In this document: in pieces, positions 33,260 to 43,757 of the stretch | Numbering within the stretch: position 1 is the stretch's first letter | Layout: each line of letters begins with the position of its first letter | Program-made: the position numbers and the translations under genes | The notes under the pieces: generated by a model | Databases searched by the model: none | What the model saw: the letters and a program-made list of their open reading frames with translations, nothing else | What the model was told of the DNA's origin: nothing | Assembly (NCBI RefSeq): GCF_022539505.1 | Contig: NC_061514.1 | Span: 247,740,124-247,804,123 of the forward strand | Length of the DNA: 64,000 nt | Source: Lolium rigidum | Taxonomy: Eukaryota; Streptophyta; Magnoliopsida; Poales; Poaceae | Direction of reading: 5' to 3'

Positions 33260-34663
33260 TTGGATATGTTTCTCTAGTTGCTCTGATATCTCATTTGGTA
33301 TGAAGCCAAATGTGCTGTTATTCTGGTTTCTCTTGTACTAGAATTCGAGAAGTGTGAATTTGTTCGTTTCTGCTTACTTGTAGTTGGATAGGTTGTCTAG
33401 TTCGAATTTTCTTTAGGCACATAGTGGCCTGGCTGATTAGGAGTTGCATTTATGATTTCTTGTGTCCAAGAGTGCTTCATACTTCATAATGGACAACAAG
33501 GGCTTTGGGTGGGCCTTGCTATGTTTGATAAGTGAAGGTATTGTCGTCTTCCAAGGACAAAGAGAGATTTTATTAGCTGGGTGCTTACTGGTAGCATCGT
33601 GCTGTGAGGAATATACTAAATGTTATCATTTTTAGTTTAAGCTAGCCATACTTTCCTCGTGTAAAACACACGAGATATGTAATATCCTGGGCACTGAGCA
33701 CAGCATGTAAGCTGCGTCCAATGACTAGACCAATGGTTTAGATGAGAACTTCACCAACAAACTGAAGAAGAGGACAAAAGGTATGAGGAATATACCATTT
33801 GAGCTATGCATTGGACAATTTTGTTCGTTTTTTTGTAATTTATCTCTTCATTTTGCCATCTATGTATGGAAAAGAAATGCGAGATAAATATATTCTCCAA
33901 ATTGAAGTTCACTTTGTCACCGGGCAAACCATTTTTGTTGGCACCTGTTTTTTTTCACATTTCCTAAATATCTTTCCAGAGCTTTCATTTTCCCCAGATA
34001 TAATGTGTTACATCCAGGTGACAAAATTAAATACATAAGTACATTTTAGCAGCCAAATTATGGGAAATTATGTCCCTTAAATCATGAACATCATTTTTCG
34101 ATAAAGAAATCATGAACATCATATCCTTTGAATTAGCAGATAAGATGAGTAATGTTATCAAAAGGAGAATCTCTATAGGCTGAGATTGATGATATCTAAT
34201 TTGGTGGAGGTCTAGGCATTCAAATCAAATCAATGTGTACAACACCTAGTACACATTAAGTATCAGAACATGATCCCACTCTCACTGTAGGAGTTACAAC
34301 ACCTGAAGCTGATGGAAATCATAGATAAAATAGGAAAATATAATGATTAACAGGCTACTTCAGCCTAGTTATAATCGAGTAGTACGTCTATCCCAGCTCC
34401 AGCTGGGTTAGCATACTGCCAGATTAAAAGGCTACTTCAGCCTAGTTTAGTAATTGTAATCATTTAATGAATCTTCAAGCCATGGTGTGGGTCTTGCCAA
34501 CTATTTGCACTGCAGCTCTGCAATGGCTTTGAACTCCATGTCAGCTCTTGGATAGCAGCAGGAAAGATCACTACAGACTTCCTCTTGCTCATGTGCAGGT
34601 ATGGGAAGTCCTCTGTGGTCGATTAACGAATTTCTCCATCTTGTCTGGCCTTATTGGGAGTCC
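33260..34663. other. Downstream region of the PPR gene without recognisable gene
   Basis: AT-rich sequence with only short chance frames. It may hold the former 3' end and untranslated region of the PPR gene. I see no transposon termini. Confidence 0.4.
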
Positions 34664-34863
34664 TTAGAGCATCTCCAGTCGCGTCCCCAAACCGTCCCCA
34701 AAGCGCCGGATCGAGCGTTTGGGGGACGTCGCTCCCCAGTCGCGTCCCCCAAACAAAATTTCAGAAATTTAAAACTTAAGGGAAATTCGATTAAATTCAT
34801 CCAAACTTGGCATATATTACATAGATTCGAACGAGATTCGACTAAATTTAAACTAAACCTAAT

Positions 34864-35943
34864 CTAGAAGTACTTGCGGCGGCCGGAGGCGTCGTAGTAC
34901 TGGTGGAAGTTGTACATGTCGTCGGTGACGACCTCCTGCTTGACGCGCTCGTCGGGCTCGTCGACGGGCTTGTCCTTCACCAGGCCGCTTGGTCCTGCCT
35001 CGCCGTCGTCGGTGAGGTCCACGAGCGGCTTGCCTGTGTCGCGGATGGACATGGCGATCGCCGTGTCGAGGTCGCCCCTCCAGGCGTCCTTGTCGTTCAA
35101 CGACGCCAAGAACGCCGCTCGCAACCCTGGGCAGTCCTCGGGGTCGTTGCTGCTGGCGATGAGGCGTTGCTGCCGCTCGTACTCCGCCAGCAGCGCCGCC
35201 TGCGACGCTTCCTCCGGTTCCTCCTTCACCTCCGGCTTCGGGATGAGGAGGGCGTCGCCCCGCCTCTCTTGCTGTCGCCGGCTGTCGCTGTCGCCGCGCC
35301 TCAGATTGACGAGCGTCACCGACTCCTCCTTCACGTGATTGGGGACGGTGTAGGGCGCCTAGCGGTACGACGAGGACGGCGTCGATCGGGTCGGTCCTGA
35401 GGAAGAAGAGTTCGAGGAGGACGAGTACGTGGTCCTCCTTGGCTGCCATTGCGCCGCGGGAGACGGTGGCGGTGAGGGCGGCGCCTCCAACTTTGGAGCG
35501 CCGTTGCGGATGCCGCGGATGACGCTCTCGAGGGTGCACCCCGGAAAGCCCCAGAACCGGGCGTGCCCCTCCCTGTTCTAGCTGTTCGGCCCGCCGATGA
35601 GGCCGGCGGTGTTGCACATATCCACGTCGTACTTGGCCTTGAAGTACGTGGCCCACCACTCGTCATTGTTCTTGGGCGCCCAGGTCGGATCCGCCCGCTC
35701 CTCGGCGCTGAGTTGAGCCCACCGGGCCCTAATGCCGTCCTTCCATTGCTTCATACCCGGCTTCGGCGGCGGCGGGATGCCAATGCCGTTCATGGCCATC
35801 TTCCAGCCGCCGCTGCTTGGCAGGCGCATGTCCGGCGGGACAAGATATCCCGCGTGGTACAGCGCCCATGCCTCCTTCACGGTTAGGCTGTCGCGGCCGA
35901 AGCCGTTCGCCGCGGTGATCTTGCGGGAGGACGAGGACGACAT
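34864..35943 (-). pseudogene. ORF of element H: unknown protein with a UIM-like motif
   Basis: ATG at 35943 (MSSSSSRKITAANGFGRDSL). Residues 1-121 are open: VPPDMRLPSSGG, then GIGIPPPPKPGMKQWKDGI, ADPTWAP, WWATYFKAKYD. A TAG at 35580-35578 replaces a Trp codon seen in element I. A frame shift follows, and the last frame (35334-34864, 156 codons) gives KPEVKEEPEE, AALLAEYERQQRLIASSND, LDTAIAMSIRD, LVDLTDDGEAG, VKQEVVTDDMYNF and ends RRKYF. LDTAIAMSIRD fits the core of a ubiquitin-interacting motif (hydrophobic-x-x-A-x-x-x-S-x-x-acidic). Two psi-K-x-E sites could accept SUMO. Family otherwise unknown to me; it is common in grass repeats. Confidence 0.68.
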
Positions 35944-35968
35944 TGCTTGGAGCGGCGAGGAGAACATC

Positions 35969-35982
35969 GGGGGGGGGGGGGG
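35969..35982. repeat. Run of 14 G
   Basis: Homopolymer just upstream of the element H ORF start, inside a G-rich 5' leader. Length is likely to be unreliable in assembly. Confidence 0.7.
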
Positions 35983-36635
35983 AGAAGATCCGGGGGGGAG
36001 GCGACGAGAAGGTTTGGGAGCGGTGAGAGATTGGGACGAACCGCAGGGCCTCTTAATGTACAGCGGCGGCAGCGGGTGGTTGCACGCAATAACACCAGCG
36101 CGGACGGCCACACGGCTATGCACGACGAGACGCGTCCCTGCGTCACCTGGGAAAACTGGGACGCCATTAACGTCGCTTGACCAAAGGTAGGCGACGGGAT
36201 TTTAGGCTTCCGAGCCACTGACGGGTCAGGCCCGCGTCTCTTCGTCTCGCTTTTCGTTGTGTCCGGCGTGCCCGGAGCGTCCCCTATGGGGCGGGGACGG
36301 GCTCGGAGCGCCGGACACCGTATCGGAGCGCGTCGGACAAAAAGCGGCTTTGGGGGACGCGGCTGGAACGTTTTTTTATCCGTCGCGCCCCAAATCCCTT
36401 TGGGGGACGGTTTAGGAGACGCGACTGAAGATGCTCTTAGTTTGGTAGTGCAGTGGAATGGAACTGCAAAAAGCTCTGATTGCAATATTAGGGTGTTTAT
36501 TATTTATTATTTAATTATGTAGCTGCGGGCACAAGGGAGTAAAAGCTCCCAAACTGAATAAGGAAAAATGAAAGGAATTGTGATAGATGCGGTAGCTATT
36601 ATCTGCTTTATTCGACTAGATACATCCAAATTTAG

Positions 36636-37009
36636 GGCATGTTTGATTCATACGAATTTTAAAGGAAATTTGTGGGATTGTTATCCATAGGAATTTTTCT
36701 CGTAGTGGCCATTTGATTTGAAGGAATGGACGCTCCAAAACTCCTATGTATTGCTTTCCTATATTACAATCCCATAGAAATTATAGAAATTATAACAAGC
36801 TTTTAGACCTCTTGGAAAATTCCTATGTGTCGATTACAACTATGATATGTACTAAATCTCTATAGAAAATTCCTGTGTTTTTCATGTGGTGCAACCAAAC
36901 GATGTCTGCACTAATTCCTACGTTCTTCATTCCCTAGGATGTCATGACATACTATTCTTGCCATTTCCCTATTCTTACGTTTCTTTGAATCCTTTGAATC
37001 AAACAAGCC
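36636..37009. mobile_element. MITE-like sequence
   Basis: Begins GGCATGTTTGATTCATACG and ends in the reverse complement of GGCTTGTTTGATTCAAAGG; TTTAG lies on each side (36631-36635 and 37010-37014). No coding. An alternative outer right end occurs at about 37730-37746 (ATGAATCAAATATGCCC), so the true element may instead be the longer block with the dispersed repeat inside. Confidence 0.5.
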
Positions 37010-37024
37010 TTTAGGCAAAGTGCC

Positions 37025-37187
37025 TTTGTGGTTTGAAGGAAGTATTTATGTTTTCTGCTGTCTCGGTAAATACACTATATTTTTCAGATACACAAGAACA
37101 TTTTCTTTGAAGTTTGTGAATGTTTAATGTAATATACATACACGTTTTACTATTATTTCATATATTTTATATTCTTAGTTGCACGGA
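37025..37187. repeat. Dispersed repeat copy 2, first part
   Basis: Matches 26965-27115 and 51143-51297. Interrupted at about 37187 by a LINE-like insertion and resumed at about 37644 (TACACTTTATTGAAAGCCAC). Confidence 0.7.
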
Positions 37188-37643
37188 AAACAATTCTTTT
37201 GATGCTGAAGGTAGAGCAGGTACAACAATGATACTATTCTAATGGAGAGGTAATTTTCTTAGCTTACCGGTCACTACTCAACTGCAACGAAGCATCGGAA
37301 GCGGAAATCTGTGCGATCATGGAGGGCATGTCTCTTGCTCTGGAATGGTCGACGACCCAGACTGATTGTGCGGTTGCAATGGCGGCTTTAAAGGAACGAA
37401 TGAAGAATAGGTTTCAGTATAGCCATCTGATCGATGAAGTGTATGAGTCTTTGAGATTTTAACCTCATGAAAATTCTACGTGAACAAAATAGGATTGCAA
37501 ATTGTTTGGCTAGTAAAGGTAGATCTGGAGGTAGTACCACTTGTTAGCTGCACCAAATTCCAAACTGTATTTCACGTCTAGTTTTAGCTGACTGTAACCC
37601 TGTGCTAGAGGAATAAAATATCGATGATTTTCCAAAAAAAATA
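37188..37643 (+). pseudogene. 5'-truncated LINE 3' end with RNase H remnant
   Basis: Compared with copies 1 and 3 of the host repeat this is an extra segment. It encodes EAEICAIMEGMSLALEWS, TDCAVAMAALKERM and then a TAA at about 37458, the pattern of the RNase H domain at the end of plant L1-type LINE polyproteins (RVT_3-like). After a frame change NRIANCLASKG-like text follows. It ends in AATAAAATATCG...CCAAAAAAAA, an A tail at about 37634-37642. 5' truncation with an A tail is typical of LINE insertion. No clear target duplication. Confidence 0.6.
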
Positions 37644-37819
37644 CACTTTATTGAAAGCCACGAATATTGTATGGTACATAGATGAATAGATGAATTTCAA
37701 ACATATGTAGACATTTATTTCGAAATTCCTATGAATCAAATATGCCCTAAATTTGTATGGTTTTTAAGGGATCTGATCGGCGAACGAAATCGAACAAAAG
37801 TGTATAAAAAAGGCGGTTA
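37644..37819. repeat. Dispersed repeat copy 2, second part
   Basis: Continues the host repeat (TGGTACATAGATGAATAG; TATGCCCTAAATTTG; GGGATCTGATCGG) up to the TTA target of element K; the last part is at 39448-39489. Confidence 0.7.
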
Positions 37820-39447
37820 GAGCATCTCCACCGACGCGCTCCATAGCGGTCCCGATAGCGTTTTAGGGGGCGGCAGCGAAAATGGGCTCACACCGGCGCG
37901 CCCCAAATAGCACCGACACTTTTTTGTGCCCAATAGAAGCGCCGACAACCCCGTGCCGGCCCCTTCGCGAAGGACGCGCCGGCGCCTCGCGGCACGACGG
38001 TTTTCGCGGGTTGGGGCGCCTTGTCAGCGAGAGGACGCGATGGTTCACATCGGAAAGGACGCGGGAAGGTTGATCGTCGACGTTAGTGGCCTCCCGCGCG
38101 GAAACCCAAGCGGTGAAGAGGGCGGCGATTGGCCACGCGGCATCCACCTACCTTACCCACACGCCTTAAATGCGCGTCCGCCGCCTCCTTTAAAACCCCA
38201 CCGGCGCGCACTTCTCTTCTTTCCCGCCTTCCAACCCTAGCCGCCGCCATCGCAACCGTTGTGCAAATCTCTCACGCACCCACCGACGATGGCGCACAAC
38301 GAAGAGGCCGGTGGCAGCGGCGGCGGCATGCTCCACTCATTGCAGCTCAGCCTCGATGAGGTTGATGTAGTACCGCATCCCCGTGCCAGTACAGTACAAA
38401 CTGCCGCACGACTAGCACGTCTCCAACGCCGGCTTCGCCGTGCCACCGTCGCCACCGGCAGGATCACAGACGCGAGCCCTCGCGAGGGAATGAGGGAACC
38501 TGATGACGCCGGCGGAGAGGAACTTGTCGGACAACGCGGTCGATAGCCTGGAATGGCAGCGGCGTCTCGAAGATGAGCGCGACGTCGAGCTCGCGTGGCC
38601 GCTTCAACACCGTCGGCCGTCGTGCCTGGTGGCACGGCCGTGACGTCGACACCACGCTGCGCCAGTACGGCTTCCGCCAGCACGGCGACTCGCTGGGCGA
38701 CCCATTATACTTCCCGCAGGCGGCGTGCATGGCGCCGGCGGCGCCGACTCTGCAGAGGGCGCCGGAAAGCACCGCGACCCACCGAAGCTCACACACCAGA
38801 TCGTCATCAGCCGTCGCCCGCACGCGCTCGGCCGCGCCCGCGCCTCCTTCCGGAGGCGTCGACATCCGCGACGGGGTGAGGCACGCGTCCTCTGCTCCGG
38901 CCCGTCGGATGACGGGGTCGGGCCACCGCCGCCGCCTCAAGGAGGAGGACGCCGCGCCTCGCCACCACTTCCGCCGGCGAAGAAGAAGCAATGGTGGGAG
39001 ATGTAGGCGGAGGCGCAGGCGGCCCTCCGTGGCGGCAACGACCCGGAGGAGTTCCCTGGCCAGAACTTCATCGTCGGTCGCTCCGTCGACGAGGACTACC
39101 GACATATCGTGATGGACTCCGCGGTAGGCGGCGGTGTAGTCCGCCAGGGACCACGGCGCCAACTTCGTCAACCCCGCCTGGCCTTCCGAGCTGCCCACGC
39201 CAAAGGAGGAGAAGGCCGATGACGACAACTGGTCCTTCGGGTCGACGACGGCAACAACCTAGACTTCAGCGTCTTCGACTCACGGCGCCACTAGATTTTT
39301 TTTAGTTTTTAGTTTAAATTCAAGTTACTTTTGTATAAATTTTGTTCTATGAATATTGTTTTAAAATTTTCATTTTAAAATTTAAATTCTATCGAGGCTG
39401 GCGGCGGTGTGAGAGCAGCATCTTCAAATAGCGGCGTCTAGATGCTC
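37820..39447 (+). mobile_element. Element K: TIR element (PIF/Harbinger-like), 1628 bp
   Basis: Left end GAGCATCTCCACCGACGCG, right end the reverse complement of GAGCATCTAGACGCCGC, both flanked by TTA (37817-37819; 39448-39450). GC-rich. The cargo differs from elements H and I, but the terminal GAGCATCT, duplication and layout agree, so all three are probably moved by one transposase type. Confidence 0.72.
38289..39292 (+). pseudogene. Degraded ORF of element K (unknown)
   Basis: ATG at 38289 begins MAHNEEAGGSGGGMLHSLQLSLDE; the frame ends at 38546. Other frames continue with NLSDNAVDSLEWQRRLEDERD-like text, a Pro/Arg-rich middle (PPLPPAKKKQWWEM, stop at 39005), FIVGRSVDEDYRHIVMDSA and finally NNLDFSVFDSRRH before TAG at about 39293. 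The ordered pieces suggest one original protein of about 300 residues now carrying several shifts. No domain recognised. Confidence 0.5.
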
Positions 39448-39489
39448 TTATTTTACACTTTTTGACGATTTGACTGGTAGAGAGCAGAG
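39448..39489. repeat. Dispersed repeat copy 2, last part
   Basis: TTTTACACTTTTTGACGATT matches 29070-29089 in copy 1. The sequence then enters the assembly gap. Confidence 0.65.
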
Positions 39490-39589
39490 NNNNNNNNNNN
39501 NNNNNNNNNNNNNNNNNNNNNNNNNNNNNNNNNNNNNNNNNNNNNNNNNNNNNNNNNNNNNNNNNNNNNNNNNNNNNNNNNNNNNNNNN
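39490..39589. other. Assembly gap (100 N)
   Basis: Exactly 100 N, the usual placeholder for a gap of unknown size. The flanks belong to different repeats (dispersed repeat copy 2 and LTR of element L), so real sequence is missing. Confidence 0.99.
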
Positions 39590-39590
39590 C

Positions 39591-41294
39591 CGATGTCTAC
39601 GGGAGCTTCTATTCTTGTAGACAGGTGTTGGGCCTCCAAGAGCGAGAGGTTTGTAGAACAGACAACAAGTTTCCCTTAAGTGGATCACCCAAGGTTTATC
39701 GATCTCGTGGAGGAAGAGGTCAAAGATATCCCTCTCATGCAACCCCGCAACCACAAAGCAAGAAGTCTCTTGTGTCCCCAACACACCTAATAGGTGCACT
39801 AGTTCGGCGAAGAGATAGTGAAATACGAGGTGGTATGAATAAGTAGTAGCAACGGCACCAGAAAAGTGCTTTGCCCAGGACGATAGAACAAGCAGTAGTA
39901 ACGCAGCAAGTAGTAACACAAGAAAACAAGTAAACAAGCAACGATAGCGATATTTAGGAACAAGGCCTAGGGATTAGACTTTCACTAGTGGACACTCTCA
40001 ACATTGATCACATAACGTAACGGATAAATGCATACTCTACACTCTTGTTGGATGATGAACACATTGCGTAGGATTACACGAACCCTCAATGCCGGAGTTA
40101 ACAAGCTCCACAATAATGCTCATATTTTAGTAACCTTTAGTGTAAGATAGGTCAAAAGACTAAACCAAGTACTAGCATAGCATGCACACCGTCACCTTCA
40201 TGCATATGTAGGAGGAATAGATCACATCAATATTATCATAGCAATAGTTAACTTCGCAATCTACAAGAGATCATGATCATAGCATAAACCAAGTACTAAC
40301 ACGGTGCACACACTGTCACCTTTGCACACGTGGAGGAGGAATAAAACTACTTTAATAACATTGCTAGAGTAGCACATAGATAAATTGTGATACAAACACA
40401 TTGCAATCATAAAGAGATATAAATAAGCACCTCACTATGCCATTCAACAGTTAATAAGTATTCTGTGAAATATAGCCTAAGAGACCCACACGGTGCACAC
40501 ACTCGTCACCTTTACACACGTGGGACAAGGAGTCTCCGGAGATCACATAAGTAAAATTCACTTGACTAGCATAATGACATCTAGATTACAAGCATCATCA
40601 TATGAATCTCAATCATGTAAGGCAGCTCATGAGATTATTGTATTGAAGCACATAGGAGAGAGATGAACCACATAGCTACCGGTACAGCCCCGAGCCTCGA
40701 TGGAGAACTACTCCCTCCTCATGGGAGCAGCAGCGGTGATGAAGATGGCGGTGGAGATGCCAGCGGTGTCGATGGAGAAGCCTTCCGGGGGCACTTCCCC
40801 GCTCCGGCAGGGTGCCGGAACAGAGACTCATGTCCCCCAGATCTTGGCTTCGCGATGGCGGCGGCTCTGGAAGGTTTTCCGTATCGTGGTTTTTCGCCTC
40901 AGGGTTGTCGCGACGGAGGCTTTATACAGGCGAAGAGGCGGCGCAGGAGGGTCGAAGTGGTGGCCACACCATATGGCGGCGCGGCCGGGGCCCGGGCCGC
41001 GCCGGCCTATGGTCCGGGGGCCCGATGCCCCCTCCGGTCCTTCCCGGGTGTTCTGGATGCTTCCGGTGAAAATAGGAACCCGGGTCTTCGTTTCGTCCAA
41101 TTCCGAGAATATTTCGTTACTAGGATTTCGAAACCAAAAACAGCGAAAAACGAGAACCGGCACTTCGGCATCTTGTTAATAGGTTAGTTCCGGAAAATGC
41201 ACGAATATGACATAAAGTGTGCATAAAACATGTAGGTATCATCAATAATATGGCATAGAACATAAGAAATTATCGATACGTCGGAGACGTATCA
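39591..41294 (-). repeat. 3' LTR of element L
   Basis: 1704 bp, nearly identical to 44662-46363. Its TATA region reads CTGTATAA on the minus strand (one change from the partner LTR). The outer end adjoins the gap. Confidence 0.87.
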
Positions 41295-43757
41295 AGCATC
41301 CCCAAGCTTAGTTCCGCTCGTCCCGAGCGAGGTAAAACGATAACAAAGATAATTTCTGAAGTGACATGCCATCATAAACTTGATCATATTGTAAACATAT
41401 GTAATGAATGCAGCGATCAAAACAATGGTAATGACATGAGTAAACAAGCTGAATCATAAAGCAATGACTTTTCATGAATAGCACTTTCAAGACAGGCATC
41501 AATAAGTCTTGCATAAGAGTTAACTCATAAAGTAATAATTTAAAGTAAAGATATTGAAGCAACACAATGGAAGATAAAGTTTCAGCAATTGCTTTCAACT
41601 TGTAACATGTATATCTCAATGATAGTTTGTCAACATAGAGTAATATAACAAGTGCAATATGCAAGTATGTAGGAATCAATGCACAGTTCACACAAGTGTT
41701 TGCTTCTTGAGGTGGAGAGAGATAGGTGAACTGACTCAACATAAAAGTAAAAGAAAGGTCCTTCAAAGAGGAAAAGCATCGATTGCTATATTTGTGCTAG
41801 AGCTTTGGTTTTTGAAAACATAAAGAGAGCATAAAAGTAAAGTTTTGAGAGGTGTTTGTTGTTGTCAACGAATGGTAGTGGGCACTCTAACTACCTCATC
41901 AACCAGACTTTCAAGAGCGGCTCCCATGAAGGACGTTATCTCTACCAGCAAGGTAGATCATCCCTCTTCTCTTTTGTTTACACATGTACTTTAGTTTAGT
42001 TTTTCTTTATTTATGGATGACACTCCTCCCAACCTTTTGCTTACACAAGCCATGGCTAACCGAATCCTCGGGTGCCTTCCAACAATCACATACCATGAAG
42101 GAGTGTCTATTTGCAAAATTAAGTTGCTTATCGATGAATCAGAGCAAAACATGTGAAGAGAATTATTAATGCAAGTTAATTAATCGGGGCTGGGAACCCC
42201 ATTGCCAGCTCTTTTGCAAAATTATTGGATAAGCGGATGTGCCACTAGTCCATTGTGAAAGTCCGTCGAAGTAAATGACAAGATCGAAAGATAAAACACC
42301 ACATACTTCCTCATGAGCTATAAAACATTGACACAAATCAGAGGTGATAAATTTTGAATTATTTAAAGGTAGCACTCAAGCAATTTACTTTGGAATGGCG
42401 GAGAAATACCATGTAGTAGGTAGGTATGGTGGACACAAATGGCATAGTAGTTGGCTCAAGGATTTTGGATGCATGAGAAGTATTCCCTCTTGATACAAGG
42501 CTTAGGCTAGCAAGGTTATTTGAAACAAACACAAGGATGAACCGGTGCAGCAAAACTCACATAAAAGACATATTGTAAACATTATAAGACTCTACACCGT
42601 CTTCCTTGTTGTTCAAAACTCAATACTAGAAATTATCTAGACTTTAGAGAGACCAATTATGCAAACCAAATTTTAGCAAGCTCTAGGTATTTCTTCATTA
42701 ATAGGTGCAAAGCATATGATGCAAGAGCTTAAACATGAGCACAACAATTGCCAAGTATCACATTATCCAAGACATTATAGCAATTTACTACATGTATCAT
42801 TTTCCAATTCCAACCATATAACAATTTAACGAAGAAGAAACTTCGCCATGAATACTATGAGCTAAGAACACATGTGTTCATACGAACCAGCGGAGCGTGT
42901 CTCTCTCCCACACAAGCATGATGAACTTATTCAAACATAAACAAAAACAAACAGACGCTCCAAGTAAAGTACATAAGATGTGACGGAATAAAAATATAGT
43001 TTCAGGGGAGGAACCTGATAATGTTGTCGATGAAGAAGGGGATGCCTTGGGCATCCCCAAGCTTAGACGCTTGAGTCTTCTTAAAATATGCAGGGGTGAA
43101 CCACCGGGGCATCCCCAAGCTTAGAGCTTTCACTCTCCTTGATCATATTGCATCATACTCCTCTCTTGATCCTTGAAAACTTCCTCCACACCAAACTCGA
43201 AACAACTCATTAGAGGGTTAGTGCACAATAAAAATTAACATGTTCAGAGGTGACACAATCATTCTTAACACTTCTGGACATTGCATAAAGCTACTGGACA
43301 TTAATGGATCAAAGAAATTCATCCAACATAGCAAAAGAGGCAATGCGAAATAAAAGACAGAATCTGTCAAAACAGAACAGTCCGTAAAGATGGATTTTAT
43401 TAGGCCACCAGACTTGCTCAAACGAAAATGCTCAAATTGAATGAAAGTTGCGTACATATCTGAGGATCACTCACGTAAATTGGCTTAATTTTCTGAGTTA
43501 CCTACAGAGAATTAGACCCAGATTCGTGACAGCAAAGAAAATCTGTTTCTGCGCAGTAATCCAAATCTAGTACTTACTTTACTATCAAAGACTTTACTTG
43601 GCACAACAAAACATAAAACTAAGATAAGGAGAGGTTGCTACAGTAGTAAACAACTTCCAAGACACAAATATAAAACAAAGTAATGTAGCAAAATAACACA
43701 TGGGTTATCTCCCAAGAAGTTCTTTCTTTATAGCCGTTAAGATGGGCTCAGCGAGCT
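41295..43757 (-). repeat. Non-coding body of element L
   Basis: AT-rich, no coding frame beyond chance. Homologous to 13776-16400 and 61318-63205. The tract motif AAGCTTGGGGATGC (minus strand) is found beside the LTR and again near 43052-43067 and 43109-43124. Confidence 0.75.

Larger units (their letters stand above)
34667..36436 (-). mobile_element. Element H: complete TIR element (PIF/Harbinger-like), 1770 bp
   Basis: Left end GAGCATCTCCAGTCGCGTCC, right end the reverse complement of GAGCATCTTCAGTCGCGTC, both flanked by TTA (34664-34666 and 36437-36439). The TIRs stay similar for about 40 bp (AACCGTCCCC, CAAAG). The cargo is the same ORF family as element I, here on the minus strand. No transposase is present. 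Confidence 0.85.

Noticed and set aside
38464..39228. 254-codon minus-strand frame in element K
   Set aside because: Antisense shadow in GC-rich sequence; the ordered plus-strand pieces ending NNLDFSVFDSRRH before a stop are the better reading.
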